Positions 8,505-17,447 of a DNA stretch of 55,603 nucleotides are shown in pieces. Each line of letters opens with the position of its first letter. The stretch's first letter is position 1. Under the pieces are notes generated by a model that was given only the letters and a program-made list of their open reading frames with translations, was not told the DNA's origin and did not search any database. The position numbers were made by a program, and so were the translations under genes. This DNA comes from Mariniblastus sp. (lineage in GTDB: Bacteria; Planctomycetota; Planctomycetia; Pirellulales; Pirellulaceae), in NCBI GenBank assembly GCA_028823415.1, contig JAPKBL010000025.1, positions 1 to 55,603 of the forward strand. The letters run 5' to 3'.

Positions 8505-10553
8505 ATGATTGTCTCCTGGAATTGGCTTACAGAGTACGTTGAATTGGCGATGACCCATGACGACCTCGTAGATCGCTTGACGATGTCCGGGTTGAATCAT
8601 GAGGGCACGGAGTTGGTTGGTAGCGATCACGCGATTGATCTAGAAGTCACCAGCAACCGCGCTGATTGTCTTGGGCACATCGGTGTTGCTCGCGAAATTG
8701 CAGCGCTTTACGAAATCCCGCTCAATCTCCCCGACCCCCAACCAGCGACTTGCTCGGAATCAATCTCGCAGGTTTGCAGTATCGCGATTGAATCGGCAGG
8801 GGCATGTGAGCGGTACACTGCCAGGTTGATTCGCGGTGTCAAGATTGGTCCCAGTCCGGAGTGGATGCAGGAGCGTCTGAAGTCACTTGGGATCGGCATT
8901 GTTAATAATGTGGTGGATGCAACGAATTATGTGATGTTTGAATGTGGGCAGCCCCTGCATGCCTTTGACTTTGCCAAAATCAAGGATGGGAAAATAATTG
9001 TCCGCGAGGCTCAGGCGGCGGAGGCATTCGAGGCGATTGATCATCGCACCTATCAGCTCACGCCGGGGATGTGTGTGATTGCTGACTCCGAAAATCCGGT
9101 GGCGTTGGGTGGAGTGATGGGGGGGGCGGATTCTGAAGTTTCGGAAACCACGGTGGATGTGTTAATCGAGGCTGCCTATTTTGATCCATTAACGATAAGA
9201 AGCGCAGCCCGAAAACTGAAATTGCACAGCCCATCGTCGTTTCGATTTGAAAGGAACATTGATTCCGAAAACTTAGACTGGGCCAGCCGCCGTGTATGTG
9301 AATTAATCCTCCAATCGGCGGGGGGAGAATTGTTGGAAGGCGTGATCGATGCGGGAAATCCCCCGGCGCCCCGTGAGGCAATTACCCTTCGCTATTGCCA
9401 GTTGGAACGATTGCTGGGGATCAAGATCCCGGTTGACTTTATTGCGCCAACGCTCGAAAAAATTGGCTTAGCAATTGAGTCGTCCGACGAACAATCCGTG
9501 ACGGCCGTGCCTCCGAGTTGGCGGAAGGATCTGACACGTGATGTGGATCTCGTCGAAGAAGTTGGCAGGATCTATGGGTTTGAAAAAATCCCCGACAACG
9601 TTAACGTCCCGATGTCGGCGTCCTATCGGCCCAAAGCTGATCGAGTGATCGATAAGATCCGCAGTGTTCTGACAGCTGCCGGCTTCGATGAGGCCGTAAC
9701 GCCAAGTCTTGTTCCACAGCCGTGGTCGGATGCGTTCACTCCCTGGTGTGATTCGCCGCCTTTGATTAGCAGTCAGCCGATGCTGGGGGTGCTCGAAGAG
9801 TATTCGCATAATATCGGGGCGGTAAATCTGTTACGGCGTAGTTTAGTACCGAGTTTATTGGAGGTGCGTCGGATTAATGACTACCGTTCCAATGCAAATG
9901 TCAATCTGTTTGAAACGGCAAAGGTCTATCTGCCATCAGGTCAGCAGGGGATTCCTGACCAACCGCTGAAATTGGCCCTCGCCAGTCATCGCGATTTTTT
10001 CGCGGTGAAAGGGGTCGTTGAGGCGCTTGTTGCGGCGATAAATCCGTCGGCCACGGTTCAGGTCAATGAGTGCAATGAGGCTTTGTTGGATGCCAGCCAG
10101 TCGGGAGAGCTCTGGATAGGTGAGCAGCGATTGGGATGGATCGGTCTGGTTTCAGAATCGGCAAAAAAGCAATTTGGTTTGCGGTCCGAAGCAACGGTCG
10201 TCGAGATTGATCTTGGTGTTCTTGAGAATGAGACGCAATTGATAGCTCGTCATGCCAATCAAAGTCCGTTTCCACCTGTGGCACGTGATTTTAATTTCAT
10301 CATGGATGAAGAAGTCCGCTGGGCAAGTCTCGAATCAACTGTGCGATCAGAAAATGGTCCATTACTCGAATCGGTCAAATATCGTGAAACGTTTCGAAAT
10401 GAAAAAAAGGACGGCTCTGGAAAAAAACGAGTCCTTTTTTCAGTCGTTTTCAGATCACAAGAGGCAACGTTGACTGGAGAGCAGGCGGAGGAATTGTGCA
10501 ATCGTATCATTGCGAATTGTGCGAATGCCCATCAAGCTATTCTAGTTGGATAA
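8505..10553 (+). CDS. pheT: phenylalanine-tRNA ligase, beta subunit lacking the EMAP-type tRNA-binding insert
   Basis: 682 residues from the ATG at 8505; a TTG-initiated extension from 8454 lacks family support. The N-terminus IVSWNWLTEYV is typical, but MSGLNHEG runs almost directly into LEVTSNRADCLGHIGVARE. The roughly 110-residue OB-fold tRNA-binding insert found in the usual 790-800 residue PheT is therefore absent. The B3/B4 editing region, B5 domain, catalytic-like core (DVDLVEEVGRIYGF) and C-terminal FDX-ACB anticodon-binding domain (SPFPPVARDFNF...) are present. It is probably functional, since domain boundaries are clean and I recall similarly short forms in planctomycetes. Confidence 0.95.
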   Translation: MIVSWNWLTEYVELAMTHDDLVDRLTMSGLNHEGTELVGSDHAIDLEVTSNRADCLGHIGVAREIAALYEIPLNLPDPQPATCSESISQVCSIAIESAGACERYTARLIRGVKIGPSPEWMQERLKSLGIGIVNNVVDATNYVMFECGQPLHAFDFAKIKDGKIIVREAQAAEAFEAIDHRTYQLTPGMCVIADSENPVALGGVMGGADSEVSETTVDVLIEAAYFDPLTIRSAARKLKLHSPSSFRFERNIDSENLDWASRRVCELILQSAGGELLEGVIDAGNPPAPREAITLRYCQLERLLGIKIPVDFIAPTLEKIGLAIESSDEQSVTAVPPSWRKDLTRDVDLVEEVGRIYGFEKIPDNVNVPMSASYRPKADRVIDKIRSVLTAAGFDEAVTPSLVPQPWSDAFTPWCDSPPLISSQPMLGVLEEYSHNIGAVNLLRRSLVPSLLEVRRINDYRSNANVNLFETAKVYLPSGQQGIPDQPLKLALASHRDFFAVKGVVEALVAAINPSATVQVNECNEALLDASQSGELWIGEQRLGWIGLVSESAKKQFGLRSEATVVEIDLGVLENETQLIARHANQSPFPPVARDFNFIMDEEVRWASLESTVRSENGPLLESVKYRETFRNEKKDGSGKKRVLFSVVFRSQEATLTGEQAEELCNRIIANCANAHQAILVG

Positions 10554-10572
10554 ACACAATGGTGAGCGGCAA

Positions 10573-11892
10573 ATGCGTAGCATCTCCGATACTAAAATAA
10601 TCTACTTGACTGCCGGTGCGGGCGGGATGTTCTGCGGAAGTTGTATGCATGACAACGCGCTCGCGCGCGCTTTGTTCGCCGAAGGGTGGGATATTCAGCT
10701 TGTCCCAACCTATACGCCGATTCGGACCGATGAGTCAGATTTCAGTGTCGACAAAGTTCTGTTTGGTGGTATTAATGTCTACCTTCAGCAGAAAATCCCC
10801 TGCTTGAGATACTTGCCGGCAGTTTTTGATCGCTTCCTCGATTCGCCTTGGCTGATTCGGAAGGTGACGTCCCGAGCGATGGAAACCGACGGCGCGATGC
10901 TCGGTAGTTTGGCCTACTCAATGCTGTTAGGATCTCGCGGGAACCAACGAAAGGAAGTCCGTAAGATCTGTCGTTGGATGGCCCTTGCCCGACCAGATGT
11001 GCTTATTTTTTCGAACATCTTGATCGGCGGTTGTATTGAGGAAATTAAACAAGTTGTCGATTGTCCGGTTCTCGTGACCCTGCAAGGAGATGATGTGTTT
11101 CTCGATAGCTTGAAACCGCCCTACCGATCGCAATGCATTAATCGCGTCAAAGAAATTGTGAACAAGGTTGATGGTTTCATCGTGCAGAGTCATTTTTTCA
11201 AACAGTATATGTGCGATTATTTTTCGATTGACCCTCTCAAAGTGCATGTGACCCCGTTGGGTTTGGAGGTTGCTGATTACACTTCTTTCTTAGATCGTGA
11301 TGAAGAAAAGCAGAGTCGTCGTACGCAAACGATCGGGTATTTGGCTCGGATTGCGCCAGAGAAGGGTCTGCATCATTTGGTTGATGCTTTCATTCGATTA
11401 AAATCCATGCCGGGCACCGAAGAAGCTAAACTTCATATCGCGGGTTGGCTAAGCCCGGAAAACCAGGCCTATGCGGATGCTCAGTGGAATCGTCTCGATG
11501 CCTGCGGTTTGCAAGATGCTTATCAATACGACGGTGCAGTTGATCGCGAAGCCAAATTGGAATTTTTTCGCAACATTGATCTCTTATCGGTGCCAACGGT
11601 TTATCAAGAGCCAAAAGGGCTTTATGCGCTAGAAGCGATGGCGGCAGGAGTCCCTGTTGTTTTGCCGGCGCATGGTGCATTCCCAGAGTTGTTGGAGGCT
11701 TCGGGTGGCGGAGTACTTTTTGCACCCGGGGACGAAACTGGGCTGGCGTTAGCGCTGTCGGAGTTGTTGCTTGATGCGGAGCGGCGGTTGGCACTGGGTT
11801 GTCTCGGCCAACAATTTGTTCATCAACAGCGAAACGCCTCCGTCATGGCTGAATCGACATCAGTGATCCTTAAAGAATTTCTTGCGTTCTGA
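10573..11892 (+). CDS. GT4-type glycosyltransferase
   Basis: 439 residues from the ATG at 10573, chosen for GGTGAG at good spacing; a TTG at 10546 would overlap pheT by 8 bases. Two Rossmann-like halves are visible: an N-terminal acceptor domain (TAGAGGMFCGSCMHDNALARAL) and a C-terminal nucleotide-sugar domain (IGYLARIAPEKGLHHLVDAF, then VPTVYQEPKGLYALEAMAAGVPVV). The E-x7-E-type motif (EPKGLYALE) is typical of retaining GT-B family 4 enzymes. Donor and acceptor are unknown. It starts only 19 bases after pheT and is probably cotranscribed, an odd pairing. Confidence 0.88.
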   Translation: MRSISDTKIIYLTAGAGGMFCGSCMHDNALARALFAEGWDIQLVPTYTPIRTDESDFSVDKVLFGGINVYLQQKIPCLRYLPAVFDRFLDSPWLIRKVTSRAMETDGAMLGSLAYSMLLGSRGNQRKEVRKICRWMALARPDVLIFSNILIGGCIEEIKQVVDCPVLVTLQGDDVFLDSLKPPYRSQCINRVKEIVNKVDGFIVQSHFFKQYMCDYFSIDPLKVHVTPLGLEVADYTSFLDRDEEKQSRRTQTIGYLARIAPEKGLHHLVDAFIRLKSMPGTEEAKLHIAGWLSPENQAYADAQWNRLDACGLQDAYQYDGAVDREAKLEFFRNIDLLSVPTVYQEPKGLYALEAMAAGVPVVLPAHGAFPELLEASGGGVLFAPGDETGLALALSELLLDAERRLALGCLGQQFVHQQRNASVMAESTSVILKEFLAF

Positions 11893-12001
11893 TCGAAACG
11901 CAAAGTGGTTTCGGGCCGATGACGCGATTGTGTGGACGCATGGGTTAGACCACCGATGTGAATCGACGACCGCTGGGAACCGATGAATTCGAGTCAACGG
12001 T

Positions 12002-12532
12002 TTACTTTTGGTTTTTGTTGGAGAAGAGCCACATCCACAGGAGTAGGCAGGTTACGATCGAGCCATACAGCCCAATCCAGGTTGAAAGCGAGAGACCAAT
12101 GAGGCACAGTGCTAAACCGAGGTAAGAGGTGGCTTTGCCATTGGATCTGAGAAATCCCCAGTTCCACATCAGGATACCGAGAATGCCGTTGGCATTGCTG
12201 TAAAGAGAAAAAAATGACCCAACGATGCATAAGACACCAAGAACAACGCTCCCAACGGCTGCCCCTTTCGCTGCCATGTCTTCTGTTTTGAACCCTGTTG
12301 GAGCCGGAGTGAGGCTCTTGCTGTAGTTGGCCGGGGCGGCAAGTTCCGCAACAACGAGTTCCCTTGGGTCGAAAGGATCATCCGCTAATTTTGCCAATAC
12401 GATCTCCTCGTCCGATTCCGAATCATCTCGTGAAGAGAGAGAGAGTTTCCGGTCTTGCGGCACTTCGTTGTCAATCGGATCGTTATTTGGCGTCAGATTC
12501 ATTTCGTTGGGTGGGTTTTCTTCAGCACTCAT
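12002..12532 (-). CDS. hypothetical membrane protein with acidic N-terminal tail
   Basis: 176 residues. The first 85 are acidic and disordered-looking. The remainder has about three hydrophobic segments (AAVGSVVLGVLCIVGSFFSLY, the TSYLGLALCLIGLSL region, and LYGSIVTCLLLWMWLF). No enzymatic motif or signal peptide was found. It is an isolated leftward gene between the glycosyltransferase and thrC. It resembles small DUF4190-like membrane proteins only in general shape. Function unknown. Confidence 0.65.
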   Translation of the reverse strand: MSAEENPPNEMNLTPNNDPIDNEVPQDRKLSLSSRDDSESDEEIVLAKLADDPFDPRELVVAELAAPANYSKSLTPAPTGFKTEDMAAKGAAVGSVVLGVLCIVGSFFSLYSNANGILGILMWNWGFLRSNGKATSYLGLALCLIGLSLSTWIGLYGSIVTCLLLWMWLFSNKNQK

Positions 12533-12712
12533 ATTTACGACAATGCTTTAATTAATGGACGATGAGAGTTTACACTCGATTGACTGGAAAGCCAAGATTG
12601 GCACCGATTAATCGACTTGGCAGAGCGGTGTGATCTATCTAGTTGGATTCACGAATTATCGACGACTTCCGACTCTCTGGGTCCCAATTGAATTTTGTTT
12701 AGATTAAAGAAT

Positions 12713-13957
12713 ATGACACGATTTATAACCCACTTTGAAAGTGCAATTGATCCCTCGGTTTCGTTACCTGCTGACTGCGAGCAGACGATGCATGAAAATC
12801 GTCCCTTATGGTCTCGTTACGATCTGGAAGGGGTACGGGACAGCATGACGAAGTCTGCACTCGCGGAACGCCCGCGAGATATGTGGCGGTATCGCGAACT
12901 TTTGCCAATTGGCGATGAAATCGCTCCAGTCACGTTGAACAAATCAATGAGTCCTATCATTGATTGCCCTACCTTTGCCAAGCATATGGGGATGCAGCAC
13001 GTCTGGATTAAAGATGAATCGCAATTGCCCACGTGTAGCTTTAAATGCCGCGGTATGTCGTTAGCGACGACAATGGCCAAGCACTTTGGGCAAACTCGGA
13101 TTGCGATGGCAAGCAATGGCAATGCCGGTGGTGCGATGGGCATGTATGCTGCTCGCGCCGGAATGGAGTGTGTCTGTTTCATGCCTCATGACACGCCGAT
13201 TGTGAATCAGACAGAGTGTGATTTCAGCGGTGCGAAGCTGTTTGTTACCAATGGTCTGATTGATGAGTCGGGAAAGCGGATTCGTGAAGGGCATAACCGC
13301 GGACTCTGGTTTGATATTTCCACACTCAAGGAGCCCTATCGATTAGAAGGAAAGAAAACGATGGGTTTGGAACTGGCAGAACAATTTAACTGGGAACTGC
13401 CGGATGTCATTCTTTACCCAACCGGTGGCGGAACTGCATTGATTGCGATGTGGAAAGCGTTTGAAGAATTGCGAGAAATGGGTTTTCTGACTAGCGAGAC
13501 GATGCCGCGAATGTATGCCATTCAATCAGACGGCTGTCAGCCAATGGTTACCGCATTTGAAGCGGGAGAACGATTTGCCAAACGGCACGAAAATGCTCAC
13601 ACCATCGCCTCTGGGATGCGAGTGCCTGCCGCGCTGGGTGACTTCATGGTGCTTGATACCGTGCGGGCGAGTGGTGGTGCTGCGATTTCCGTGGAGGAGA
13701 CACGACTGATTGAGTGGCAGAAAAAGGTCTCTTCGATGGAAGGGGTTATTATTTGTCCTGAGGCGGCCACCTGTATCGGCGGGTTGGAAAAATTAATTGC
13801 CCAGGAGCAGGTCGCACTCGACGAGCGGGTCGTGATTTTTAATACAGCAGCGGGCCAGAAGTACTTTGGAAAAGGCGAACCGCTGGATGTGCCGTCAATA
13901 GATTTGTCCCAACCCACCGATTGGGATGCGTTTGAGCGTGATTATTTGTTCAACTGA
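12713..13957 (+). CDS. thrC: threonine synthase-like PLP enzyme
   Basis: 414 residues from the ATG at 12713 (a TTG lies 18 bases earlier). Fold-type II PLP enzyme; threonine synthase converts O-phosphohomoserine to threonine. The Schiff-base lysine is Lys111 in PTCSFKCRGM, the phosphate-binding SNGNAGGA loop lies at about 139, and YPTGGGTALI is the PLP-phosphate loop. The usual SFKDRG/SFKARG motif here has Cys after Lys. The N-terminal zinc-type CxxC of many threonine synthases is absent, so related activities such as threonine dehydratase or cystathionine beta-synthase-like cannot be excluded. Confidence 0.82.
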   Translation: MTRFITHFESAIDPSVSLPADCEQTMHENRPLWSRYDLEGVRDSMTKSALAERPRDMWRYRELLPIGDEIAPVTLNKSMSPIIDCPTFAKHMGMQHVWIKDESQLPTCSFKCRGMSLATTMAKHFGQTRIAMASNGNAGGAMGMYAARAGMECVCFMPHDTPIVNQTECDFSGAKLFVTNGLIDESGKRIREGHNRGLWFDISTLKEPYRLEGKKTMGLELAEQFNWELPDVILYPTGGGTALIAMWKAFEELREMGFLTSETMPRMYAIQSDGCQPMVTAFEAGERFAKRHENAHTIASGMRVPAALGDFMVLDTVRASGGAAISVEETRLIEWQKKVSSMEGVIICPEAATCIGGLEKLIAQEQVALDERVVIFNTAAGQKYFGKGEPLDVPSIDLSQPTDWDAFERDYLFN

Positions 13958-14069
13958 ATGGCGGTATCTGAGTAAGAGGCTTGTTAGCGGCTTGTTACTC
14001 CCGCCGCATGAAACAGTACGTATCCGTTTGAAGTGACTTGCTTGATTTCTTTTTGTGAATACCCGATTG

Positions 14070-14471
14070 ATGGCAAAACGGAAACCTGAAATTCGAATCC
14101 GGAGTTTCGGGGTTTATTCGAATTGGGATTCTCAGTCAAAAAACCTACCCAAAATCGAGCAATTCACAACGGACGTGCCTGCTGATCCAGGGATCGAATT
14201 TGGCTTTATCGTTAACATTAAAGGGGCGAAAAATTGGGAGCTGGATTACTGTATCGATCACCCTGGGATCTTAGATTCACAAGGCCTTCGACGCCCACCT
14301 TTTGATGGCTCCGTGTTTGTGAAGACCAATGACTGGGATTTTTACCTTGGAGATACAATCTGGGAACCGATTGACGACAAGTTGGGCTCCTGGCGAATGA
14401 CGATGGAATTGGATGGCGTCACCATTGGCGAAAAAGTATTCAACGTGATTCCCAATCGCGAACTTGACTAG
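14070..14471 (+). CDS. DUF3859-like protein
   Basis: 133 residues from the ATG at 14070; a GTG start at 14055 is possible. The pattern IRSFGVYSNWD, PGIEFGFIVNI, VFVKTNDWDFYLGDTIWEPID and LGSWRMTMELDG fits the DUF3859 family of small beta-rich proteins as I remember it. No signal peptide or membrane segment is visible. It is followed by polA on the same strand after about 106 bases. A short inverted repeat CTGTCC/GGACAG just after the stop lacks a T run. Function unknown. Confidence 0.75.
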   Translation: MAKRKPEIRIRSFGVYSNWDSQSKNLPKIEQFTTDVPADPGIEFGFIVNIKGAKNWELDYCIDHPGILDSQGLRRPPFDGSVFVKTNDWDFYLGDTIWEPIDDKLGSWRMTMELDGVTIGEKVFNVIPNRELD

Positions 14472-14577
14472 CTGTCCAAGGACAGATCTCTAGCCCGGTT
14501 TGCTCTGGATTTGTTAAACTAACCCACGATTGAAAAATGTCAGTTCTGTTTTTTCACCTTTATTGAACGAAGAACGC

Positions 14578-17376
14578 ATGGCCGATTCTGAAAAAAAAAC
14601 TGAGAAAAAGCTCTACCTTCTCGACGCGATGGCTCTGATTTACCGAGCTCATTTCGCTTTGGTTCGCTCTCCCCGGTTCACCACGTCGGGGGTTTGCACT
14701 TCCGCAGTTTTCGGCGTGGCAAATACGGTTTTCGAAATTATTTCCAAATACGAGCCAACGCATTTAGCAGTGGCCTTCGACACCCGCGAGCCAACTTTTC
14801 GACATGAGGTTTTTCCCGAATATAAAGCGCAACGGGATGCTCTGCCGGAGGACATTGCGCTTCAGTTTCCTTGGATCGACCGGCTGTTTGAAGCCATGAA
14901 CATCACGATGATTCGCAACCCCGGATTTGAAGCGGATGACATTATTGGAACGCTATCGGTGGAGGCGGAAGCGGCTGGTTTTGAAACATTTATGGTGACA
15001 CCGGACAAGGACTATACGCAATTGGTTTCAGAGCATGTCACGATGTTTAAGCCAGGGCGACAGGGTGGCAATCCAGAAATGCTGGGAGTGCAGGAAGTTC
15101 TTGAAAAGTGGGAAATTGAACGAGTTGATCAAGTGGTCGACATTCTTGGGCTGATGGGAGATGCCAGTGACAACATTCCCGGGGTTCCCGGGATTGGGCC
15201 AAAAACGGCTCAGAAGTTGATTGCAAAATTCGGTACGATGGAATCGCTGTTGGCCAATACCGATCAACTAAAAGGTAAACAGAAAGAGCGGATTGAAGAG
15301 AATAAAGATCAAGCCATTCTCTCCAAAGAACTGGTAACGATTTGTCTCGATGTTCCTCACGATGTTGTCTTGGATGATTTGAAGTGGAGTGGTTTCGATA
15401 AAACGAAGCTGACCGAACTGTTTGGAGAACTGGAATTTGACACACTCGGTAAACGAATGCTGGGTAAGTCATTTTCTGCAGCGCCCGCAAGGCAGGCAGC
15501 GATTAGGGATAAGCGGGAAAAAGAAATTCAAGCGACTTTGTTTAATGATCCAGTGTTTGAAGAAAAAACACTTGCTGATGTGCCTCACCAATACATCACG
15601 GTCAAGACGAAAAAAGAGCGAGCCGACTTAATTGAAACGCTATTGCAGCAAGAGCGTTTTTGTTTTGATACCGAAACAACAGGGCTTGATCCGCGCACGG
15701 CGACCCCGCTGGGGATCGCGTTTTCGTTTAAAAAAAACCATGCTTATTACGTTGTGGTTCCCGAAACCAAAGAAATGTCAGAGGCCGTTTTAGAGGAATT
15801 TCGTCCTGTCTTTGAGAACGAAACGATTGTTAAAATCGGCCACAACCTCAAGTACGATGTGAGTCTTTTAAAATGGCATGGAATGGAAGTCCGCGGTGAA
15901 TTGATTGACACCATGCTGATCCACTCGATGAAAGAGCCGGAAATGAAGCACGGCCTCGATTATCTTGCCACGATCTACCTCGGCTACCGCCCCATCCCAA
16001 CCAGTGATTTGATCGGCAAGAAAGGGGAGGAACAACGTAACATGCGCGATGTTCCTATCGAAATCGTGGCGGAATATGCCTGCGAAGACGCGGATATTAC
16101 GCTTCAGATTGCCGAGGCGCTTCAACCAGAGGTCGAAGCCAGAGGCGTGGCGGAGGTTTGTTACCAAGTAGAGTGTCCGCTGGTTCCAGTGCTTGTCGAA
16201 ATGGAATATCAGGGGATCCGATTGGATTCGGAGGCATTGAATCGATATTCCGTAATACTCGCAACTGAGATTGCGGAACTGCGAACTAAGATTGTCGATG
16301 TCGCGGGACGGGAGTTCAACATAGCCTCCCCCAAACAGCTGGGTGTTGTTCTCTATGACGAATTAAAATTAGTTGACAATCCCAAAAAAACTGCGACCGG
16401 TCAGTATTCCACGAAAGAGTCTGAACTACTGCGGTTAGCGCCAAAACATGAAATCGTTGCCAACGTGTTGGAGTTTCGAAGCGCGCAAAAATTAAAATCG
16501 GTCTATGTCGATCAGTTACCCGAAGCCGTTGATCCGAAGACGGGTAGGCTCCATACCCATTACAGCCAAACTTGGACATCGACAGGCCGGATGCAGTCCA
16601 ACAATCCAAATCTCCAGACCATTCCGGTTCGTAAGGAGCGGGGGCGAGAAATTCGAGCCGCATTTGTTCCAAGAGATTCGGACCATTTAATTTTAGCCGC
16701 CGATTATTCCCAAATTGAGTTGCGAATAATGGCGGCGCTCAGTCAGGATTCGGCCATGCTCGATGCGTTTCGGACGGGAACCGATATTCACTCGGTCACC
16801 GCAGCTCAAGTCTATAAAGTACCGATCGAGGGAGTCGACCGTGAGATGCGTGCCAAGGCAAAAATGGTGAATTTTGGAATTCTCTATGGGATCTCTGCGT
16901 TTGGCTTGCAGCAACGACTTAACATTCCCCGCGCCGAAGCGAATTCATTAATCAATAACTATTACGAGAAATATCCGGGCGTTCGTGAATACTTTGATCG
17001 GACGATTCGTTTTGCGGAAGAGAATGAATTTGTAAAAACTCAAACCGGTCGTCGCCGACAGCTTCGTGATATAAATTCTCGAAATCGGACATTAAAGAAT
17101 GCTGCCGAGCGGCTTGCAATGAACAGTCCCATTCAGGGAACTGCGGCAGATATGCTAAAACTGGCAATGATTAAAGTTCATCACGCACTGCGTGAGGGCC
17201 AATTTAGAACGAAAATGTTATTAACCGTCCACGATGAATTGGTGTTCGACCTATATCGTGAAGAAGCGGAGACCGTGATGCCGATCATTGAGTCGTGCAT
17301 GAAGACGGCACTCGAAATCGATGTTCCCATCGAAGTCGAAATGGGAACTGGTGAAAACTGGCTCGAAGCGCACTAG
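14578..17376 (+). CDS. polA: DNA polymerase I with both exonuclease domains
   Basis: 932 residues from the ATG at 14578. The 5'-3' exonuclease/flap domain covers about residues 12-290 (LLDAMALIYRAHFAL; GVPGIGPKTAQKLIA). The 3'-5' exonuclease is intact: DTETTGLDP, NLKYDV and YACEDAD supply the three motif acidic residues. The polymerase domain has motif A DYSQIELRI, motif B RAKAKMVNFGILYG and motif C VHDELVF. It acts in Okazaki fragment maturation and repair. The gene ends 71 bases from the convergent cpaE-like gene; no strong terminator was seen between them. Confidence 0.97.
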   Translation: MADSEKKTEKKLYLLDAMALIYRAHFALVRSPRFTTSGVCTSAVFGVANTVFEIISKYEPTHLAVAFDTREPTFRHEVFPEYKAQRDALPEDIALQFPWIDRLFEAMNITMIRNPGFEADDIIGTLSVEAEAAGFETFMVTPDKDYTQLVSEHVTMFKPGRQGGNPEMLGVQEVLEKWEIERVDQVVDILGLMGDASDNIPGVPGIGPKTAQKLIAKFGTMESLLANTDQLKGKQKERIEENKDQAILSKELVTICLDVPHDVVLDDLKWSGFDKTKLTELFGELEFDTLGKRMLGKSFSAAPARQAAIRDKREKEIQATLFNDPVFEEKTLADVPHQYITVKTKKERADLIETLLQQERFCFDTETTGLDPRTATPLGIAFSFKKNHAYYVVVPETKEMSEAVLEEFRPVFENETIVKIGHNLKYDVSLLKWHGMEVRGELIDTMLIHSMKEPEMKHGLDYLATIYLGYRPIPTSDLIGKKGEEQRNMRDVPIEIVAEYACEDADITLQIAEALQPEVEARGVAEVCYQVECPLVPVLVEMEYQGIRLDSEALNRYSVILATEIAELRTKIVDVAGREFNIASPKQLGVVLYDELKLVDNPKKTATGQYSTKESELLRLAPKHEIVANVLEFRSAQKLKSVYVDQLPEAVDPKTGRLHTHYSQTWTSTGRMQSNNPNLQTIPVRKERGREIRAAFVPRDSDHLILAADYSQIELRIMAALSQDSAMLDAFRTGTDIHSVTAAQVYKVPIEGVDREMRAKAKMVNFGILYGISAFGLQQRLNIPRAEANSLINNYYEKYPGVREYFDRTIRFAEENEFVKTQTGRRRQLRDINSRNRTLKNAAERLAMNSPIQGTAADMLKLAMIKVHHALREGQFRTKMLLTVHDELVFDLYREEAETVMPIIESCMKTALEIDVPIEVEMGTGENWLEAH

Positions 17377-17447
17377 TGACCGATTTATTGATCATTGCTA
17401 TTCAAATTCGAATGCTGAGAAGCGCGGCTTGAAGAATTAGGTGCGGA

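Noticed and set aside
14472..14485. CTGTCC/GGACAG inverted repeat after the DUF3859-like gene as a terminator
   Set aside because: The loop is only two bases and there is no T run.
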